Shown here: piece by piece, positions 35,999-39,373 of the stretch
How the letters are laid out: every line of letters begins with the position of its first letter
Numbering within the stretch: the stretch's first letter is position 1
IMG/VR virus record: IMGVR_UViG_3300021959_000129
Location: 1 to 39,373 of that record
Length of the DNA: 39,373 bases
Strand: one strand, 5' to 3'
Source: a virus
Made by a program: the position numbers and the translations under genes
The notes under the pieces: model-generated
Databases searched by the model: none
What the model saw: only the letters and a program-made list of their open reading frames with translations
What the model was told of the DNA's origin: nothing

Positions 35999-38900
35999 TT
36001 AACTTCTCCTGTAATTTGTTTATTTGTTGTTGTTGTTCTTTTACTGCTTCAATTAATAAAGCAACCATTCTATCATATTTAACTGCCTTATGACCATCTT
36101 CTCTTGTATCCACAATTTCAGGTAATACTTCTTCTACCTCTTGTGCTATAACACCAATATCGTGTCCTTTATACAAGTCTTGCTTGTCATTCCAATCAAA
36201 TTCTACACCATTAAGTTTGTTTAATTTATCTAATGGATTTGCAATATTTTTAATATTGTCTTTTAATCTTTTGTCAGATGATGCATAAGCTATTACATCT
36301 GCTGATGCTGAAATACTGCCAGTAACAGACAATCCACTATTAGTAAATCTTCCTCTTTCGTTACTACCTGTACTAAATGCTATTACACTACCTGCTGGAT
36401 GACCCATACCACAACCATTATCATAGTACCAAGAATAACTAGGAGTAGATGCTGTATCATATCCGTTTTTGTATTGTATATATGGTTTAGAGTTGTTGTT
36501 GTTAGGACCAACTACTACATTAGAATAAAATCTATTTAGCCCATTTAATATACCATACTTTAATGAACCACCAGCAGTAAAACCTAAATCATCAGCTCCC
36601 AATCTATACATACCAGTATCAGTATCATTACCAAAACTATGAGATGGAGTTCCTTGACTTCCATTACCTACTCTTATATTTTGGTCTGCTTGAAGCCCTG
36701 AAGAAGTTATTGAAAGTCTTTCTACGGCATCTACATAAAATCTATGTGCCGATGCTTGTATAGTAATTCTATCGTCGTTGTTGTTAGCTCTTCTTAAACT
36801 TAAATCAGAACCAACTCCAGATATGTTTCCAGATTGAATACGCATATATTCACTACCACCAATACTTCTAAATCTATGTGTACCGTTGTTAAAATAGTTT
36901 GTACCGTCGCCAGTATCTCCAAGATGTATACAAGTAGCTCCATCATTATTTAATAGCTTGGTGTAAGTACTATCTTTTGCTAATACTGTTTTAAATCCGT
37001 GTGTTCCATCCCAAATTTGTACACCACCATTACCAGCTTGTATTAAATTTGATGCATAAAATACTCCACTATTATTCATTGTAAATCTTGATGAGCCACC
37101 AGTTGAAAATCCTATTGTATCTGCTGCAGTTCTTAATATACCAGTATCAGTATCTGCTTCAAAACTGTAAGCTGGAAATGCTGCAGTTCCAACACCAGTA
37201 CGCATTCTATCTGCTTCCATATTTCCACCAGCTAATATTCCTTCTTCGTGTGCAAATCCATAAGTGTCTAAATTTTCTAATTGATTCCCGTGTAAAGAAT
37301 AACCAGTAATAGTATTTTCTATTGTAGGTGTGTGTATTGTGTGGTCGGAATAATGTTGATTATCTCCCATACGAAATATTTTAGCTTCATAAGCAGAATT
37401 AGCTTCTACATAAACTTGTAGAATTTTTTCTCCATAAGTATTGTCACTATCTTGACTTAATACTCTAACCCCAGAAATTCTATTGTTGTATCCACCACAA
37501 TTAATAACAGTAAAGTTGCTATCAGAAAAACTTCTTAACCAATGTATTCTAATAAATCCGTGGTCTCCAGAATCTCCATCTGTAACTAATATTTCTCCAG
37601 CTTTTCTACCGCTTGTATTTGTAGCTACCGTCATCCAACCTGGACCTACTGTAGCAGAAGCACTTCCTTGTCTTCTAAAAAATCTTGATGAATCATATCC
37701 GTCTAATGTATCTGCGTCTAATCCACTACCACTTCCGTCTACTGTTTTAATAGCAGTTAATATTTGTGCTGCTGTTTGGTCTGCGGTAGCTCCACTTTCT
37801 ATTCCGTCTAATTTACTTCCGTCAGAAGCAACATCTCTACCATCTACTGTTCCAGTTAATGTTATATTACCAACAACATCAACACCGCTTGTATTTACTC
37901 TAAATCTTTCTGTTCCACTCGAACTACCAGTAGTTGCTCCAGTTCTAATGCTAAAATCATCAAATTCTTGCATTAAGGCAGTTGTACTATTTCCTTCAAA
38001 GAATATTCTTCCTGAATTAGTAGTAGTTCCTTCATCATTGTTAATAACTAATCCATTAGCACCAGTTGAGTTAATATAAGTTTTATGTGGTAAAATTAAT
38101 AATCTTGTATTACCCCCAGTAACAAATCCTATTTGGTTTCCTGATTGTTCGTGTATATAAGTATCACTACCACCATCTAAGTAAAGTCTTTTAGTTCCTT
38201 GCATTGTTACATGGCCATTTGTCCATATACCATCACCTAAAGCAGTTTTAGTAATACCGTTTATTGTTAGCAATAATTGGTGGCTTAAACCTGTTTTAGA
38301 TTGTGCATTATTTCCTACTGCACCATAATCTGGATTATAACTCCAAGCTAAACCATATAAATTACCTACGCTTCCTGTACTTACTCCGTCTGCAGGACCT
38401 TTATATGCTGTTCCCATACTCCAAACATGTTGATACTTTGTCGCATGATATACACCAAATACACCGTGTCCATAATTTGATGCAACAAGAGATGTTTGAG
38501 TACCCATTGTAAGTTGAGAACTTATAGTATCTGCAGCATCACTTCTTAAAAAGCTACCAGCTCCTAAATTATTTAATAAAGTTGAATTTGATGCTGTACC
38601 AGTAATACTTCCAGATACCGTTAAATTTCCAGTTACTGTAGTGTTTTCATTTAACTTTACATAATTACCAGTATTAGATAATTCTATTTGATATGCTAAT
38701 GTTCCACCTGCGTCTTTACTACCAAATCTTAAGCCACCTGAATTTGTGTTGTTTAATATAGAACTCCAATCTCCAGTGTTAGGCAAGTCTAAAACAGGAC
38801 CATCTAATTTCATTCTGATAGCACCATCTGTGTAAAAATAGTGAGCTAAAACATTTGAACTAAGACCATAAATAACACTACCACCTGCATAAGCATCTAT

Positions 38901-39373
38901 TGGTCCTATATAAGTAGTATTACTATTATTTAAGCCTAGCAGTCTTGTATTTGCGCCATTTGTATCTTTTGCATATATAAATTTATGATTAGTATTAAAT
39001 AAAAAATGATGATTCCAATATAAATTTCCATCAGTGTTAATAAATCCTGCATCAGCACCTAATTGACTTGAATAAAAACTAAATTGCTCAGCAGAATTAA
39101 TACCTACTGAATAAGATGCAGTTCCATTTTGATATATAATATTACATTGAGCACCTGTATTATTTGACTGCAATCTCATTTGAGTATTGCTTGTGCTATA
39201 TAAATGTAATAAAGTATTTGGCGATGCAGTTCCTATCCCGACATTTCCACCATTAGGTTGTAATAATAAATTGTAAGTAGTTGCAGTTCCATCAAATCTT
39301 TGTTGTTGTATATAACCATTACCATTATTCAAAGTACCCATCATTGTACCATATTGTGCTGTACCACTTGATA
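35991..39373 (-). CDS. Tail fibre with S74 chaperone end (5' truncated)
   Basis: The open frame runs off the right edge: the nine codons upstream of the first ATG at 39344 continue the same sequence style, so the real start is outside. At least 1126 residues are visible. The body has NVGIGTASP-type repeats, GSITGTASNST, a DGRDVASDGSKLDGIESG block, and two DTG-AD-GF-GGS blocks. These are common beta-rich fibre modules. The C-terminus has the S74 chaperone (SSDKRLKDNIKN, GVIAQEVEEVLP) and a final Gln/Leu coiled coil. It likely binds the host surface as a trimer. Confidence 0.85.
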   Translation of the reverse strand, partial: SSGTAQYGTMMGTLNNGNGYIQQQRFDGTATTYNLLLQPNGGNVGIGTASPNTLLHLYSTSNTQMRLQSNNTGAQCNIIYQNGTASYSVGINSAEQFSFYSSQLGADAGFINTDGNLYWNHHFLFNTNHKFIYAKDTNGANTRLLGLNNSNTTYIGPIDAYAGGSVIYGLSSNVLAHYFYTDGAIRMKLDGPVLDLPNTGDWSSILNNTNSGGLRFGSKDAGGTLAYQIELSNTGNYVKLNENTTVTGNLTVSGSITGTASNSTLLNNLGAGSFLRSDAADTISSQLTMGTQTSLVASNYGHGVFGVYHATKYQHVWSMGTAYKGPADGVSTGSVGNLYGLAWSYNPDYGAVGNNAQSKTGLSHQLLLTINGITKTALGDGIWTNGHVTMQGTKRLYLDGGSDTYIHEQSGNQIGFVTGGNTRLLILPHKTYINSTGANGLVINNDEGTTTNSGRIFFEGNSTTALMQEFDDFSIRTGATTGSSSGTERFRVNTSGVDVVGNITLTGTVDGRDVASDGSKLDGIESGATADQTAAQILTAIKTVDGSGSGLDADTLDGYDSSRFFRRQGSASATVGPGWMTVATNTSGRKAGEILVTDGDSGDHGFIRIHWLRSFSDSNFTVINCGGYNNRISGVRVLSQDSDNTYGEKILQVYVEANSAYEAKIFRMGDNQHYSDHTIHTPTIENTITGYSLHGNQLENLDTYGFAHEEGILAGGNMEADRMRTGVGTAAFPAYSFEADTDTGILRTAADTIGFSTGGSSRFTMNNSGVFYASNLIQAGNGGVQIWDGTHGFKTVLAKDSTYTKLLNNDGATCIHLGDTGDGTNYFNNGTHRFRSIGGSEYMRIQSGNISGVGSDLSLRRANNNDDRITIQASAHRFYVDAVERLSITSSGLQADQNIRVGNGSQGTPSHSFGNDTDTGMYRLGADDLGFTAGGSLKYGILNGLNRFYSNVVVGPNNNNSKPYIQYKNGYDTASTPSYSWYYDNGCGMGHPAGSVIAFSTGSNERGRFTNSGLSVTGSISASADVIAYASSDKRLKDNIKNIANPLDKLNKLNGVEFDWNDKQDLYKGHDIGVIAQEVEEVLPEIVDTREDGHKAVKYDRMVALLIEAVKEQQQQINKLQEKLNG

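Noticed and set aside
37483-38079. 198-residue plus-strand reading frame opposite the fibre gene
   Set aside because: It is a low-complexity Leu/Pro/Val shadow of the fibre repeats, without a ribosome site.
1-39373. Direct terminal repeats or a complete genome
   Set aside because: The ends do not match, the right end cuts a fibre gene, and packaging and capsid genes are missing.
1-39373. Firm assignment to the crAss-like order
   Set aside because: Only the DFDGD motif and its virion context agree; capsid, portal and terminase genes that would decide are not in the window.

Overview
The window reads as a large fragment of a tailed double-stranded DNA phage genome (Caudoviricetes), most likely short-tailed. 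It is AT-rich (roughly 30% GC by eye), very tightly packed, and split into two opposed transcription blocks. No terminase, portal, major capsid protein, DNA polymerase or endolysin is recognisable. The right edge cuts through a tail-fibre gene and the left edge probably cuts an operon, so this is not a complete genome. No rRNA, recognised tRNA, CRISPR array, insertion sequence or host gene was seen. The host is unknown. The base composition and the mix of genes (Sak-type annealing protein, spore-photoproduct-lyase-like radical SAM protein, Dam, DnaB) fit phages of AT-rich aquatic bacteria. The strong GGAGG ribosome-binding sites argue mildly against a typical Bacteroidota host.

Plus-strand block (1-12690), presumed early and middle genes. 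It starts with very small unknown genes and a helix-turn-helix protein. A recombination module follows: a Cas4-like Fe-S exonuclease, a DUF1071/Sak-type annealing protein and an SSB-like protein ending in an acidic DDLPF tail. Next come a DUF932 protein, small zinc-ribbon proteins, a radical SAM DNA-repair protein, a D12-class adenine methylase, a DnaB helicase and a RuvC-like resolvase. Most genes overlap by a few bases. The few gaps (124-461, 1696-1821, 2572-2699, 5377-5649, 7377-7518) are not empty: each can fold into long, often branched RNA structures just upstream of a Shine-Dalgarno sequence.

Minus-strand block (39373-12687), presumed late genes, in order of transcription. First is a fibre with an S74 chaperone end, two small fibre-associated proteins, and a lysis-like cluster of tiny membrane proteins that includes a GTA-type 3-TM holin and a thioredoxin-fold protein without its cysteines. 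Next is a tail protein that looks split in two by a small nucleotidyltransferase gene, then a second S74 fibre module. Last come five proteins in the position of DNA-ejection (internal virion) proteins: 172, 166, 422, 2941 and 962 residues.

The 2941-residue protein carries an EYDFDGD motif, which matches the metal-binding DxDGD signature of two-barrel RNA polymerases (beta-prime, YonO, crAss-like gp66). Its position among ejection proteins suggests a virion-packaged RNA polymerase that could enter the cell with the DNA and transcribe the early block. That enzyme and the series of structured intergenic RNAs are the two most interesting features here. The two blocks converge at 12687-12690, where the stop codons overlap with no visible terminator.
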